Shown here piece after piece: positions 1 through 9,702 of a stretch of DNA of 64,000 nt; positions within the stretch are counted from its first letter, which is position 1, and each line of letters starts with the position of its first letter. The translations under genes were made by a program, and so were the position numbers. Under the pieces are notes generated by a model. That model was not told the origin of the DNA and made no database searches. It worked only from the letters and a program-made list of their open reading frames with translations. The stretch spans positions 1 through 64,000 of the forward strand of contig NZ_MZGX01000017.1 in the NCBI RefSeq assembly GCF_002051585.1, written 5' to 3'. The DNA is from Ruminiclostridium hungatei (lineage in GTDB: Bacteria; Bacillota; Clostridia; Acetivibrionales; DSM-1351).

Positions 1-74
1 AGAGGTATATGAACATGAAACACCTTGAAAACTACAGTACAGAGGAAACAGAATCTGAAAATCTAGCAGGGTAA
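1..74 (+). CDS. Possible C-terminal tail of a gene entering from the left edge
   Basis: An open frame runs from the window edge to a TAA at 72-74. Its last residues are polar and acidic (HLENYSTEETESENLAG). In-frame ATG codons at 9 and 15 have no properly spaced ribosome site, so a tail of a longer upstream gene is more likely than a 21-residue gene. The fragment is too short to identify, and it could be chance. Confidence 0.25.
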   Translation, partial: RYMNMKHLENYSTEETESENLAG

Positions 75-233
75 CTGCCAGAAACCATGCGGCAAAATTA
101 AATTTGCGCAAAGTACTTGACAGTACCCATATTAATTTTAAAGTGTTTTGACAAGATTAGCAATATAAAATTAATATTTAGTTAGTACCAATGCACAAAG
201 ACCCGGTTTATAGAAGCTTCACCGCAATTGGAA

Positions 234-281
234 AAGGCTCATTCCCGGTGATTCTTTCAAAAATCACCGGGAATGAGCCTT
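234..281 (-). terminator. Terminator behind htrA: perfect 20-bp inverted repeat
   Basis: The arms 234-253 and 262-281 are perfectly complementary around an 8-nt loop. Read on the minus strand the stem ends in a short T run (TTTTCC) about 50 bases after the htrA stop codon. The T run is short, but the stem is unusually long and GC-rich in its middle. Confidence 0.65.
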
Positions 282-325
282 AAAATCCCAATAAACACCT
301 TTACTCAGTCTTCTTTGTTAAAGCC

Positions 326-2008
326 TTATTTAGTTTCTCCAAGCTTTACCTGAACAGTTTTGGTATTCCCTTCCCTGTATATTTCTATGGAAACAGTATC
401 TCCAGGTTTATGCTTGTTTTTCTCGTCTTCAAGTTCTGCGAAGGATTTTACAGTCTTACCCGCAAACTTGGTTATTACGTCTCCTGCCTGAATACCTGCT
501 TTTTCAGCGGCTCCAAGCAATTCTATGTCTGCCACGTAAACACCCATGGGCATTTTATTGTCTTTGGCAAAATCTTCGGTATATCTCTGATCTACTGTTA
601 TACCAAGATAAGGCTTTGGTATATAGGTGTTTTTTATCAATTCATCCGATATCCTTTTTGCATCATTTACTGGAATAGCGAAGCCAAGTCCTTCAAAACC
701 TGTGGCAACCATCTTTACCGTATTTACTCCGATCAACTGGCCTTTAATATTTACCAGAGCTCCTCCGCTGTTTCCCGGGTTTATGGCTGCATCGGTCTGG
801 ACAAGCTTGATTTTTCTTCCTCCGTCCAACTGGACAGTTCTGTTCAAACCGCTTATTACACCCTGTGTAACAGATCCCATGTATTCCAGTCCACCTGGAT
901 TTCCTATGGCAATAGCGGGTTCTCCGATTTTCAGGTCATCGGAATTTCCAAACTCAATTGCATTTAAGTTGGTTTCATTTATCTTTAATACAGCCAGATC
1001 GGTTTTTGAATCATAGCCCTTGACTTCGGCTGTATACCCTTTGTCAATCTTGTTTGGCAGAAATACTTCTATCTTTGATCCAAGCTGAACTTTTCTGGTC
1101 TTATCGTTCAGGGCATTTTCTATAACATGATGGTTGGTCAGAATGTAGCCGTCGGAACTGATTATTATTCCTGAACCTTCCCCTCCCTCGGATTGCACAC
1201 CAAACAAATCGTTTGTATTCTGATAAGTGGTTCTGATGCCTACAACAGAGGGTCCTACTTTTTCAGCCACACTGGTTACTGCCGACTCGGCGGTTTGAAC
1301 TATTTCTACTCTTTTCAGTTCTCCCGATTGTGTTTGTGAACCCTTTGCACTCTCACTCAGGCTGCTTCCGAAAAAGCTCTTGAGTTCGGGCTGAACCATG
1401 GGCCCCACACCCAGCAGCATTACAGTAAGTATTGCTCCTCCAATAATCGAACTGACAACAGATACCAAAATGTATTTCCACGCCTCTGATTTTTTCTGGG
1501 TGTTCTTGTAGTTTTCACGGTAATAGTTGTTATAGTTTTGTCCGCCCATATTCTGGGGGGTGATATTGCCCTGGGGGCTGTTATACACCGGCCACACCCT
1601 CTGGGTATCATTCATACTGGTTGGTCCGTTGACCGGCCTGCCGCCTGGAAAATTGCTTTGATTTACCCGGTCGGGCTGAGGCACAAAACCCTGATTGCCG
1701 TCAGATGCCGTAAATGGCCGGGTGGCTTCCAAGCCGTCAGCCTCTGCTTTTTCTCCCGCAGTTGTTGTCTTTTCTCCTGCTTTATCCTCCATATCTGCAT
1801 TTAAGCTCTCCGGAGTTTCGGCATTTGAAGCATGAGCTGTGTCGCCGTCGGCTGTTTCAACCTCTCCTGCAGAATTTGTTTCGGCGGACTTATATATATC
1901 AGAGCTGTTTTCCTCACGCTGAACTTTGACCTCATTTTCTTCCAGATCATTCAGTCTGTTATTCAGTTCTGTTGTTGCATCATTTTTTTCATTTTTGTCG
2001 TCAAACAT
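326..2008 (-). CDS. htrA: HtrA/DegP-like membrane-anchored serine protease with PDZ domain
   Basis: This is a 560-residue S1C-family protease for misfolded envelope proteins. Residues 1-175 form an acidic, low-complexity cytoplasmic part rich in Glu, Thr, Asn and Pro, longer than in most Bacillus HtrA proteins. One membrane segment lies at about 179-202, and the trypsin-like domain lies outside the cell. The catalytic triad is visible as His294 (TNHHV), Asp337 (TDLAV) and Ser414 (GNSGGA). A PDZ domain occupies about 465-555. The start has AAAGGGG upstream. The gene follows a response regulator and histidine kinase by 72 bases on the same strand, which suggests control by, or co-transcription with, that envelope-stress-like system; this link is inference. 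Confidence 0.93.
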   Translation of the reverse strand: MFDDKNEKNDATTELNNRLNDLEENEVKVQREENSSDIYKSAETNSAGEVETADGDTAHASNAETPESLNADMEDKAGEKTTTAGEKAEADGLEATRPFTASDGNQGFVPQPDRVNQSNFPGGRPVNGPTSMNDTQRVWPVYNSPQGNITPQNMGGQNYNNYYRENYKNTQKKSEAWKYILVSVVSSIIGGAILTVMLLGVGPMVQPELKSFFGSSLSESAKGSQTQSGELKRVEIVQTAESAVTSVAEKVGPSVVGIRTTYQNTNDLFGVQSEGGEGSGIIISSDGYILTNHHVIENALNDKTRKVQLGSKIEVFLPNKIDKGYTAEVKGYDSKTDLAVLKINETNLNAIEFGNSDDLKIGEPAIAIGNPGGLEYMGSVTQGVISGLNRTVQLDGGRKIKLVQTDAAINPGNSGGALVNIKGQLIGVNTVKMVATGFEGLGFAIPVNDAKRISDELIKNTYIPKPYLGITVDQRYTEDFAKDNKMPMGVYVADIELLGAAEKAGIQAGDVITKFAGKTVKSFAELEDEKNKHKPGDTVSIEIYREGNTKTVQVKLGETK

Positions 2009-2080
2009 TGAAAAGTCCCCTTTCTCATCAATATATTTATTATTTTAAAGGTGTAATTTTAAAAAACTATGAACAAAGTG

Positions 2081-3604
2081 TTAATCTTCTATATTATATT
2101 TATAATTGTCCATACTGAAAGTAAACTTTGTTCCTGCTCCCATTTCACTTTCTACCCAAATTTCCTGCTTGTGTTCATTTATAATGTTTTTAACGATTGC
2201 CAGACCCAGACCGGTGCCGGTTTTGTCCTTTCCTCTGGATTTATCGGACTTGTAAAATCTATCCCAGATTCTTTTCTGCTCATTTTCATCGATACCGATG
2301 CCATCGTCCTTTACTGAAATCAAAACCTTATCTTTATTCTTTACAGTTTCTAAAATAATTTTCCCGTTTTCATTTGAAAATTTAACCGCATTATGCAGCA
2401 GATTTATAACAACTCTTTCAATTGAGTCCTTGTCACCTGTAACAAACAGATTTTCAGAGTCAAAATTTGCTTCAATCTCCAGATTTTTAGAGGTTATCAG
2501 GGTTTCATTTTTTATGACGCAAAGTCTGATAAGTTCATTTATATCAAAGGGCTTAATATTCAGCTTCAGTTCTCCCGCTTCCATTTTTGCCAAATCCAGC
2601 AGATCATTTACAAGCCTGTTCAGGCGGTTTATTTCATCCCTGACGATTAACAGATAATCCTCGTGTTTCTCATCCGGTATCGTACCGTCAAGTATTCCCT
2701 CAATAAAACCCCGGATGGAGGTCATAGGTGTTCTCAGCTCGTGGGATACGTTGGCAATGAAGCCCCTGCGCATTTCCTCCAGCTTTTGCAGGTCGTCCGC
2801 CATTTGGTTAAAGCTGCTGGCAAGCTGCCCAATCTCATCCTTGTTTTTTACCGAAAGCCTGTTTCTGAATTCTCCCGCCGCTATGATTTTAGCGGCATTG
2901 TTTATCTGTTTCAAGGGTTTTGTAAATCTGAGGGAGAAAACATAAACCATCACAATAGCAAAGAAAATTGCAACTCCTCCAGACCAGACAAACAACTGGA
3001 ATACTTTTGTCCTGAGTCTTTGTATTTCAGGCATGGGTGTATGCAGATAAATAGCTGCAATGGTCTGTTGCTTGCCGTTACTGGGTATCACCTGAAAGGG
3101 GACTTGAATTGAAAGCCAGGAATTGCCCAGCTCTTTAAATGCCTTGTCGTTGAAGATACCGTAAAAATCGCCAATATTCTGAATGGTGGTGCCGCCGTTC
3201 TTCATTACGTCTTCATACATCTTGGGGTCGGGCAGTTGAATAAGATTGCCCTCATCCTTATATTTGGCCAGAGCATCCTCCGCCCAGTTAGGATAGCAAA
3301 AGACAACCTGTCCCTTTCCGTTGACAATCCAGATTATTGAATTGCTGTACCCGCTTGTCTGGCTCAGAAAGCTTTTAAATAACTGCTGAACCAGGACATC
3401 CTCCCTGTTGTTCAAAAAGAGAATAAAATTGCTCTTGATGTTGACTGCTGCCTGTTCCAACGTTTCAACCTTTTCTTTTGTAGAATAGTCATTTAAAAAG
3501 TAGTACAGGAAACCTCCCGTAACAATATAGCTTAAAATGAGCAGGCCAATGAAAATGGTCACAAGCTTTTTAAAAATTGTTTTTTTAAATCTTAATTTTG
3601 GCAT
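2081..3604 (-). CDS. Sensor histidine kinase (HAMP, HisKA, HATPase)
   Basis: This 507-residue membrane kinase has a first membrane segment at about 12-34, an extracellular sensor of roughly 150 residues with no recognisable ligand domain, and a second segment near 205-225. HAMP, HisKA (SHELRTPMTSIRGF with the phospho-accepting His) and HATPase_c follow. The N box (NLLHNAVKFS), the G1 box (DDGIGID) and the G2 box (GTGLGLAI) are all present, so the kinase should be active. The architecture matches the WalK/PhoR/ResE group. It begins 4 bases after the response regulator stop with a GAGGTG ribosome site, so the two form one operon. The signal it senses is unknown. Confidence 0.92.
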   Translation of the reverse strand: MPKLRFKKTIFKKLVTIFIGLLILSYIVTGGFLYYFLNDYSTKEKVETLEQAAVNIKSNFILFLNNREDVLVQQLFKSFLSQTSGYSNSIIWIVNGKGQVVFCYPNWAEDALAKYKDEGNLIQLPDPKMYEDVMKNGGTTIQNIGDFYGIFNDKAFKELGNSWLSIQVPFQVIPSNGKQQTIAAIYLHTPMPEIQRLRTKVFQLFVWSGGVAIFFAIVMVYVFSLRFTKPLKQINNAAKIIAAGEFRNRLSVKNKDEIGQLASSFNQMADDLQKLEEMRRGFIANVSHELRTPMTSIRGFIEGILDGTIPDEKHEDYLLIVRDEINRLNRLVNDLLDLAKMEAGELKLNIKPFDINELIRLCVIKNETLITSKNLEIEANFDSENLFVTGDKDSIERVVINLLHNAVKFSNENGKIILETVKNKDKVLISVKDDGIGIDENEQKRIWDRFYKSDKSRGKDKTGTGLGLAIVKNIINEHKQEIWVESEMGAGTKFTFSMDNYKYNIED

Positions 3605-3608
3605 CCCG

Positions 3609-4295
3609 TCATTTCACCTCAAACTTGTAACCCACGCCCCATACTGTTTTCAACTGCCAGGGCTGACCTTCAAGATCAATCTTTTCCCTTACCCTCTTCA
3701 CATGGACATCCACAGTCCTGGAGTCACCATAGAAGTCAAACCCCCACACATGCTCCAGAAGCTGCTCCCGGGTAAATACCTTGTTGGGGTTGGAAGCCAG
3801 AAAAAACAAGAGTTCCAGTTCCTTTGGAGGCAATTCTATCAGATTGCCCTTTAGTCTTATGGTATAATTGCTCTTGTTTACTATGAGATTTGGGAAAACT
3901 ACCTCCTGTGTATCAACGTCCTTGTGTTCGTATCTTCTGAGGACGGCCTTTATCCTGGCTACAAGCTCCTTAGGTTCAAAGGGCTTGACCATATAGTCGT
4001 CTGCACCCAGTTCAAGGCCCAGCACCTTGTCAAAGGTTTCTCCCTTTGCTGTGAGCATAATGATGGGTATTGAGCTGACCTTCCTGATTTCTCTGCATAC
4101 CTGCCAGCCGTCAATGCCAGGCAGCATAATATCCAGCACAACGAGGCTGGGAGTCTGCATTTTAAAGGTCTCAACAGCATTCAGGCCGTTATAGGCATAT
4201 AGAACTTCAAATCCCTCCTTTTGAAGGTATAGTCCGATTAGCTCGCAAATATTCCTGTCATCATCAACTATTAATACTTTACTTTTGTTATTCAT
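3609..4295 (-). CDS. OmpR-family response regulator
   Basis: The protein has 228 residues: a receiver domain (acidic pocket DDD at 11-13, phospho-acceptor Asp55 in VVLDIMLPG, Lys in MVKPFEPKE) followed by a winged-helix DNA-binding domain (about 130-226, recognition segment around DSRTVDVHVKRVREK). It is the partner of the kinase immediately downstream, and htrA follows both. The start codon has AAGGAG at ideal spacing. It resembles PhoP/ResD/WalR-type regulators, but the sequence does not show which stimulus or regulon it controls. Confidence 0.93.
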   Translation of the reverse strand: MNNKSKVLIVDDDRNICELIGLYLQKEGFEVLYAYNGLNAVETFKMQTPSLVVLDIMLPGIDGWQVCREIRKVSSIPIIMLTAKGETFDKVLGLELGADDYMVKPFEPKELVARIKAVLRRYEHKDVDTQEVVFPNLIVNKSNYTIRLKGNLIELPPKELELLFFLASNPNKVFTREQLLEHVWGFDFYGDSRTVDVHVKRVREKIDLEGQPWQLKTVWGVGYKFEVK

Positions 4296-4433
4296 AGAAA
4301 CTCCTTAAAACCGTAATTGGTTTTGTTAATAACTTTATTATAACAATAGTACCCCAAAATAAAATATAAAAAATAAATTGTTCTCAAAAATTTAATAAAT
4401 ATATATTTCTTACCATAAAATCTGCATTCATAA

Positions 4434-4489
4434 TAAAAACTCCTGATTTATAAATTAAACATTTTATGTTTATCTATAAATCCAGGAGT
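4434..4489 (-). terminator. Rho-independent terminator of spo0A
   Basis: The arms 4439-4452 and 4475-4489 pair almost perfectly (one bulged base), and on the minus strand a TTTTTATTAT tail follows directly. It lies 40 bases after the spo0A stop and closes the long minus-strand sporulation block before the two-component operon. Confidence 0.8.
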
Positions 4490-4528
4490 CCATTCAGAAA
4501 AAAGTATTTAAAACCCGTTATTTATCTC

Positions 4529-5365
4529 TTACCCGACTTTCAATTCCAATCTCAATTTGTCTGCTATCATAGCTATAAATTCGGAATTTGTGGGCTTGCC
4601 CTTTCCGATATTTACAGTATATCCGAACAAAGCGTCAATGGCCTCAACCTGACCTCTGCTCCACGCGACTTCTATAGCATGACGTATGGCTCTCTCTACT
4701 CTGCTTGGAGTTGTGTTATATTCTTTTGCAATGCTGGGATACAAAAGCTTGGTTATAGAATTTATTACATCTAAATCCTTTACAACCATCATAATGGCAT
4801 CTCTCAAATACTGATAGCCTTTAATATGAGCGGGTACACCAATCTCGTGCATGATATTTGTAACTTCCACTTCCAGGCTTCTTGAAGTATTTGCAATATG
4901 TACCGGTTTTTTTTCTGTAAACATATCATTTTTGTGTATAGAAATAGATGATGATATGGATGTTGAAACAGATGGAACATAAGAACTGTCTTTTAGCTGG
5001 CGTATTCTGTTAACCAATACATCCATGTCGAAAGGCTTAACAATATAGTATTCAGCACCTAACGCAAGAGCACGCTGTGTGATCTTATCCTGTCCAACGG
5101 CTGATAAGACTATAAACAATGGTTTCTTATCCATGTTGGATGTTGCAATCTTCACCAGTACTCCCAAACCATCAAGATGCGGCATAATAATGTCAAGAAT
5201 TGCGATATCGGGAGTATTCTGAAGAATTAAATCAACTGCTTCAAAACCGTCCCTTGCCAGACCGACAACTTCAATGTCGTTTTGGTTTGACAGATATTCA
5301 CATAAGATATCGCCGAACTCCCTATTATCGTCTGCAATAAGAACATTAATTTTTTTACTACTCAC
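4529..5365 (-). CDS. spo0A: Spo0A, master regulator of sporulation
   Basis: Spo0A is the response regulator that, once phosphorylated, binds 0A boxes and commits the cell to sporulation. The N-terminal receiver has the acidic pocket ADDN and acceptor Asp58 (IAILDIIMP). The C-terminal domain carries the conserved Spo0A DNA-binding helices (GYQYLRDAI, and [17 protein letters not shown]). I chose the GTG at 5365 because a GGGGGG ribosome site precedes it, giving 278 residues, the usual clostridial length; the open frame itself extends 15 codons further. No phosphorelay genes are nearby, as expected in clostridia where orphan kinases act directly on Spo0A. spoIVB lies upstream in the same direction. 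Confidence 0.97.
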   Translation of the reverse strand: MSSKKINVLIADDNREFGDILCEYLSNQNDIEVVGLARDGFEAVDLILQNTPDIAILDIIMPHLDGLGVLVKIATSNMDKKPLFIVLSAVGQDKITQRALALGAEYYIVKPFDMDVLVNRIRQLKDSSYVPSVSTSISSSISIHKNDMFTEKKPVHIANTSRSLEVEVTNIMHEIGVPAHIKGYQYLRDAIMMVVKDLDVINSITKLLYPSIAKEYNTTPSRVERAIRHAIEVAWSRGQVEAIDALFGYTVNIGKGKPTNSEFIAMIADKLRLELKVG

Positions 5366-5425
5366 ACCATAACCCCCCAAGTTTTTATTTTTCCAAAATA
5401 TGTCATGCATCTATTATATTTTGAA

Positions 5426-5432
5426 CTCGACA
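5426..5432 (-). promoter_or_regulatory. Candidate 0A box upstream of spo0A
   Basis: The minus strand reads TGTCGAG, one base from the 0A-box core TGTCGAA, about 60 bases upstream of the chosen GTG start. Autoregulation of spo0A through 0A boxes is established in Bacillus. A single heptamer can occur by chance, so this is tentative. Confidence 0.3.
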
Positions 5433-5628
5433 TAATTTCAAGTTTTTTACACTAATTGCCGAAGTCAAATATTAGTTGCTAAAAACAAATTTCACTGTCT
5501 ACGCCTTAATATTACCATATTTCTCTATATTATAAAATAATAATATAAATTTAAAAAACTTGAATTATTACCCGAAATAATAAAAATTTTTAAAAAACAC
5601 ACTGTAAATATATACCCAGAATCTTAAT

Positions 5629-5675
5629 AATTAAACTGAATCTACCAGAAATTGTTGGCAGATTCAGTTTTAATT
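5629..5675 (-). terminator. Terminator of spoIVB
   Basis: Complementary arms at 5629-5643 and 5660-5675 form a long AT-rich stem just after the spoIVB stop codon. The T run after the stem on the minus strand is weak, so termination may be partial. Confidence 0.6.
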
Positions 5676-5677
5676 GA

Positions 5678-7003
5678 TCACCCGGCTCTGAGCTCTCCTG
5701 AAAAGGCAGTAGTCTTTTCATTGATATTTTTAAGCATCCATTCGATAAATATCCCGTAGCCTCTGGTTGGATCATTAACAAGTACATGGGTTACCGCACC
5801 TATTAATTTTCCATTTTGTATTATGGGGCTTCCGGACATCCCCTGAACTATTCCTCCGGTAGAATTCAGCAGTCTTTTATCGGTCACCCGTATTACCATC
5901 CCCTTTGGCCCGCTAAAGGATTGCCTTGCAACCTTCTCTATATAAATACTGAATTCCTGAATTTCACTGCCTTCAATATTTGATAGTATTGTTGCAGGCC
6001 CGACTTTCACCTGCCCTCTTATCCCAATGGGATATAATCTTTGTTTTATAAGCCTGTGATTTTCGAATACCTTTCCATATATTCCAAAATCATCGTTTTT
6101 AAAGATATTGCCCATGGGGGGCTTGTTTTCCATAAATATTCCCTTCAATTCCCCCGGAGTTCCCTGCTCACCCTTCTTTACGGCTATGATATTTGACTCC
6201 AGCACCTCTCCGCTGCTCACAGGCATCAGCATACCAGTATCCACATCTGTTATTCCGTGTCCAAGAGCTCCGAAATTTCCCGTTTCAGGGTCATAAAAGG
6301 TCAAAGTGCCTATACCCGCAGTACTGTCCCTCACCCAAAGCCCAATATGGTACTTTCTGTCGTTGATTCCTTCAATGGGACATATTGTTGTGGTATAAAC
6401 CGAATTAGCCCTTTTATACTTTATATCCAGTTTACCTCCCTTGCTGTTGTCAATCTGTTTGATCATATCCCGGATGTCGGACAATTTTTTGCTGTTTATT
6501 TCATAAATAATGTCACCTGCCTTTATTCCGCCATCCTTTGCCGGAGCAGCCCTCATTCCGTTTTGAGCATCCACTTCGCTGACTCCGATTACCAGTATAC
6601 CGTCCATTTTTATTTTTACCCCCACTGTATTGCCGCATGCTGCTAACTTTTTGCTTGGAATAATATCAACCTGCATGGTCTTTAGTGGAATCACCCCGAA
6701 GGCTTTAAAATTCAGCTTAACGGTGCCTTTCTTCTGGGTTTTGAAGGCCAGAGGAGAAATCAGCTCCAGGTAATTGCCACTTGCTTTGATACTGTTGTTA
6801 TTCAGTTTTAAAACCTCACTGTTGTCAGCTTTTATATTTACAAAGTAGAGACTTTTAAAATTGTAAATATATTCTTCACCTTCCAGCAGTGTCAATCTTT
6901 CAGGTATAACGGAAAATGCCTGCAAATAGCTTAAAGTAATCACGCAAAAGCAGACAAATAGTAATACAAACAGCTTTTTTTTATTGGATTTTAAATAGTG
7001 CAT
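5678..7003 (-). CDS. spoIVB: SpoIVB serine peptidase (S55)
   Basis: SpoIVB is secreted from the forespore into the intermembrane space, where it triggers pro-sigma-K processing. In many clostridia the gene is kept although the sigma-K checkpoint differs. The 441-residue protein has an N-terminal membrane segment (about 10-30), a PDZ domain (about 125-205; GIKAGDIIYEINS) and a C-terminal S55 protease domain with the catalytic Ser in GMSGSP and a conserved His in GALGHGITD. A CAGGAG ribosome site supports the start. The recN-spoIVB-spo0A order is the classical arrangement in Firmicutes. Confidence 0.96.
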   Translation of the reverse strand: MHYLKSNKKKLFVLLFVCFCVITLSYLQAFSVIPERLTLLEGEEYIYNFKSLYFVNIKADNSEVLKLNNNSIKASGNYLELISPLAFKTQKKGTVKLNFKAFGVIPLKTMQVDIIPSKKLAACGNTVGVKIKMDGILVIGVSEVDAQNGMRAAPAKDGGIKAGDIIYEINSKKLSDIRDMIKQIDNSKGGKLDIKYKRANSVYTTTICPIEGINDRKYHIGLWVRDSTAGIGTLTFYDPETGNFGALGHGITDVDTGMLMPVSSGEVLESNIIAVKKGEQGTPGELKGIFMENKPPMGNIFKNDDFGIYGKVFENHRLIKQRLYPIGIRGQVKVGPATILSNIEGSEIQEFSIYIEKVARQSFSGPKGMVIRVTDKRLLNSTGGIVQGMSGSPIIQNGKLIGAVTHVLVNDPTRGYGIFIEWMLKNINEKTTAFSGELRAG

Positions 7004-7345
7004 TTAATCACGCTCCTGATAAATAAAATACCGTTTTCTGGCTGCTTGCTTCTTTTTTTCACGTATTATTCCAATGAGAACAAAGCCACGCAATTTTAGA
7101 ACGTGCGTGACCTTGCAATCATAATCATAAGTTAACCTTTATGGATTTTTATTATTCAAGTAAAATAAAACATGGCAGGTAATTAAAACTCAAAAGAAGG
7201 TGAATTGAGGTTTTAAGAATTTCATATTGCAAATGCTGAAAAAATAAACAAATATTATAATATATAATATCTCATAAAACTCATTTTTAATCAGTAAAAT
7301 TGAAAAAAGAAAGAAACATAATAGAATAATTATGTTATTGAAAGG
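7004..7345. other. recN-spoIVB intergenic region
   Basis: About 340 very AT-rich bases precede spoIVB. A forespore-type promoter for spoIVB would be expected here, but I could not point to one. A short hydrophobic reading frame exists on the minus strand (7190-7390), but it lacks a ribosome site and overlaps the recN terminator, so I do not call it a gene. Confidence 0.4.
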
Positions 7346-7398
7346 AAAGTGTTGTGCTAACTGATAAATTTTATACTTTGGAATCAGCACAACACTTT
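7346..7398 (-). terminator. Inverted repeat behind recN
   Basis: Perfect 13-bp arms (7346-7358 and 7386-7398, core GTGTTGTGCT/AGCACAACAC) lie 16 bases after the recN stop. On the minus strand the stem is followed by TCCTTTC rather than a clean T run, so it may be a weak terminator or an mRNA-stabilising stem. Confidence 0.55.
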
Positions 7399-7413
7399 AA
7401 ATAAAAAGTCTTA

Positions 7414-9117
7414 TTAAATTTTTCTTTTAAATAATTCCGCTGCCTCTATAAGCTCCTCAGAATGCTTCAGTGCCAAAGCAGTTGTGTCAGAGCCGCCGAT
7501 TATCCTGGCAATCTCCTGTACCCGGCCTTCATGGTCAAGCCTTCTGACTGTGGTACGGGTACTTTCCCCATCTGAAATTTTTTCAATATACAGATGGTTA
7601 TCAGCCATACAGGCCAATTGCGACAAGTGAGTCACACAGAGTACCTGATGGGTTTTGGATATGTAGGACAGTTTTTCTCCTACTTTTTGGGCAGCCTTTC
7701 CGCTGATGCCAGTGTCAATTTCGTCAAATATCAAGGTAGGAATAGCATCCACATTTGCCAAAATGGTCTTTATCGCCAGCATTATTCTTGACATTTCACC
7801 ACCTGAAGCTATTTTGCTCAGAGGCTTAAGGGGCTCTCCCACATTGCTGGAAATAAGAAATTCAGCAGTATTTAAACCGTTTTTGGTAAAACTCCTGTCA
7901 GTTTCGTTATAATTGAGCTGAACCTTAAAGCTGGAATTCTTCATTTCAAGATTTTCCAGTTCATCTGTCACATTCTTTTCCAGTACCCTTACAGCCTTTT
8001 CCCGTTGGGCATTCAGCTTTACTGCACCATCGAACAGCTTCTGCTCCAGAACTGCAAGCTGCTTATTCAATTCTTCAATCAGGCTTTCACTCCGGAGCAG
8101 TTCATCATATTCCTTCCGGGATTTCTCCAGAAATTCCAGTACCTCTTCCACTGACCCGCCGTATTTCCTCTTCATCCGGGAAATGATATCAAGCCGTTCG
8201 TCAATGCGGGACAATTCCTCCGGGCTGAATTCATCTGACTCACGTCTGATTCTCAGGTCCTCGCAGATATCCTCCAGCTGGTAAATAACAGATTCCAGTT
8301 TATCGGATACGGCATTCAATTCAGAATCATATTTAAGGATAGCTGACAGCTCCTGCAGGGCCTTATTTGAATTGTACAATGCCGGCTTTCCGGAATCATT
8401 GCCTTCATTCAGCAATTCGTATGCCTTTACAATGGAATTCATTATCCTTTCAGAGTTGGCCAAAACCTGACGTTTTGATAGAAGTTTTTCATCTTCTCCT
8501 GCCTTCAGTTTTGCATTTCTTATTTCATCAATCTGAAAATTCAGCATATCCATGCGTCTTGCCATCTCGCCCTTATCGCCTGCCAGAACTCCAAGCCTTG
8601 ACCTGACGGCTTTATACTGTGAATAAAGTGCTATGTATTCATTCTTGACAGTCTCAATGGCAGCACCGCCAAAAGCATCCAAAAGCTCAATATGTGTATC
8701 GGTTTTTAAAAGAGACTGGTTGTCGTGCTGTCCGTGAATGTCCAGAAGCAATTCTCCGATTTGCTTCAGCATGGAAACATTAACCAGTCTGCCGTTGACC
8801 CTGCAGGTATTTTTTCCGGACAGGCTTATTTCTCTTGACAAAATAATGCATCCGTCCTCGGAATCTATCCCCGCTTCCCCCAGAATACCGTCTATCCGGG
8901 GATTTCTGTACTGGAATACAGCCTCAATTATTGCCTTATCCCTGCCTGTCCGGATCAACTCCTTTGACACTCTTTCACCAAGAACAGCATTTATGGAATC
9001 TATCAAAATTGATTTACCGGCACCTGTCTCTCCTGTCAACACATTCAGTCCCTGTGCAATTTCAAGGCTTAACCGGTCAATCAGTGCTATGTTTTGAATA
9101 TCAAGCTGAGTCAGCAT
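7414..9117 (-). CDS. recN: DNA repair protein RecN
   Basis: RecN is an SMC-like ATPase that acts early in double-strand-break repair. The 567-residue protein has the Walker A site GETGAGKS near residue 29, two long coiled-coil arms in the middle (about 155-385), the ABC signature in ASGGEMSRI and Walker B in LIFDEIDTG. Length and order are standard. A GGAGG site lies just before the ATG. It follows argR on the same strand, the conserved argR-recN pairing of Firmicutes. Confidence 0.97.
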   Translation of the reverse strand: MLTQLDIQNIALIDRLSLEIAQGLNVLTGETGAGKSILIDSINAVLGERVSKELIRTGRDKAIIEAVFQYRNPRIDGILGEAGIDSEDGCIILSREISLSGKNTCRVNGRLVNVSMLKQIGELLLDIHGQHDNQSLLKTDTHIELLDAFGGAAIETVKNEYIALYSQYKAVRSRLGVLAGDKGEMARRMDMLNFQIDEIRNAKLKAGEDEKLLSKRQVLANSERIMNSIVKAYELLNEGNDSGKPALYNSNKALQELSAILKYDSELNAVSDKLESVIYQLEDICEDLRIRRESDEFSPEELSRIDERLDIISRMKRKYGGSVEEVLEFLEKSRKEYDELLRSESLIEELNKQLAVLEQKLFDGAVKLNAQREKAVRVLEKNVTDELENLEMKNSSFKVQLNYNETDRSFTKNGLNTAEFLISSNVGEPLKPLSKIASGGEMSRIMLAIKTILANVDAIPTLIFDEIDTGISGKAAQKVGEKLSYISKTHQVLCVTHLSQLACMADNHLYIEKISDGESTRTTVRRLDHEGRVQEIARIIGGSDTTALALKHSEELIEAAELFKRKI

Positions 9118-9207
9118 AATAACCTCCTATTGCATGCCATGGCTTTAATCCAAAGTGAAAAAAATACCCCGGATTACCCCACCTGCAGTTGCAATACGCA
9201 AACCACA

Positions 9208-9660
9208 CTATTTTCCTATCATTTTACAAAACTTATTTACTATTTCTTCTGCAATTTTTTCAGCTCTGCAGACCATTATAAGGGTATCATCACCTGCAAT
9301 TGTCCCAAGAATCTCCTGCCACTTAAGGGAATCGATTGCCGAAGCCGCCGCCTGGGCCATTCCTGACAAGGTCTTGACAACTACGATATTATTTGCATAG
9401 TCACTTGAAACATATGCTTCCGTAAGAATAGTAATAAGCCGGTTTGATACCTGGCTCTCGGTTTGAGAAAAAGTTGCATACTTGTACCTGCCGTCGGGAG
9501 ACATGACCTTTATCAGCCTTAAATCCTTGATATCTCTGGATACGGTTGCCTGAGTAACATCCATACCCTGCTCCTTGAGCCTGTCTGCCAGTTCTTCCTG
9601 TGTTTCAATTACATTGTTATCAATAATCTCCAAAATCTTGGCATGTCTGTTGTATTTCAT
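9208..9660 (-). CDS. argR: Arginine repressor ArgR
   Basis: ArgR is a hexameric transcription regulator that uses arginine as co-repressor. The N-terminal winged helix (residues 1-70) includes the recognition segment VTQATVSRDIKDL. The C-terminal oligomerisation and arginine-binding domain carries the conserved GTIAGDDT. Its 150-residue length is typical. AAAGGA precedes the ATG. It sits between nadK and recN, a housekeeping arrangement that says nothing about local arginine genes; none are in this window. Confidence 0.97.
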   Translation of the reverse strand: MKYNRHAKILEIIDNNVIETQEELADRLKEQGMDVTQATVSRDIKDLRLIKVMSPDGRYKYATFSQTESQVSNRLITILTEAYVSSDYANNIVVVKTLSGMAQAAASAIDSLKWQEILGTIAGDDTLIMVCRAEKIAEEIVNKFCKMIGK

Positions 9661-9702
9661 ATTAACATTCCTTTCGCTGTGCTAAAGGCACAAAAAGTGA
9701 TG

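Larger units (their letters stand above)
5366..5677. other. spoIVB-spo0A intergenic region
   Basis: This AT-rich gap of about 310 bases holds the spoIVB terminator (5629-5675) and, closer to spo0A, a TGTCGAG heptamer at 5426-5432 on the minus strand. A spo0A promoter must lie here because the terminator separates the genes, but no clear -35/-10 pair stands out. Confidence 0.5.

Noticed and set aside
5365-5410. Longer N-terminus for Spo0A starting at 5410
   Set aside because: The additional residues do not match Spo0A proteins, and the strong GGGGGG site lies inside them before the GTG at 5365.
7190-7390. 66-codon hydrophobic reading frame on the minus strand upstream of spoIVB
   Set aside because: No ribosome site, overlaps the recN terminator, and the AT-rich spacer gives Phe/Ile-rich translations by chance.
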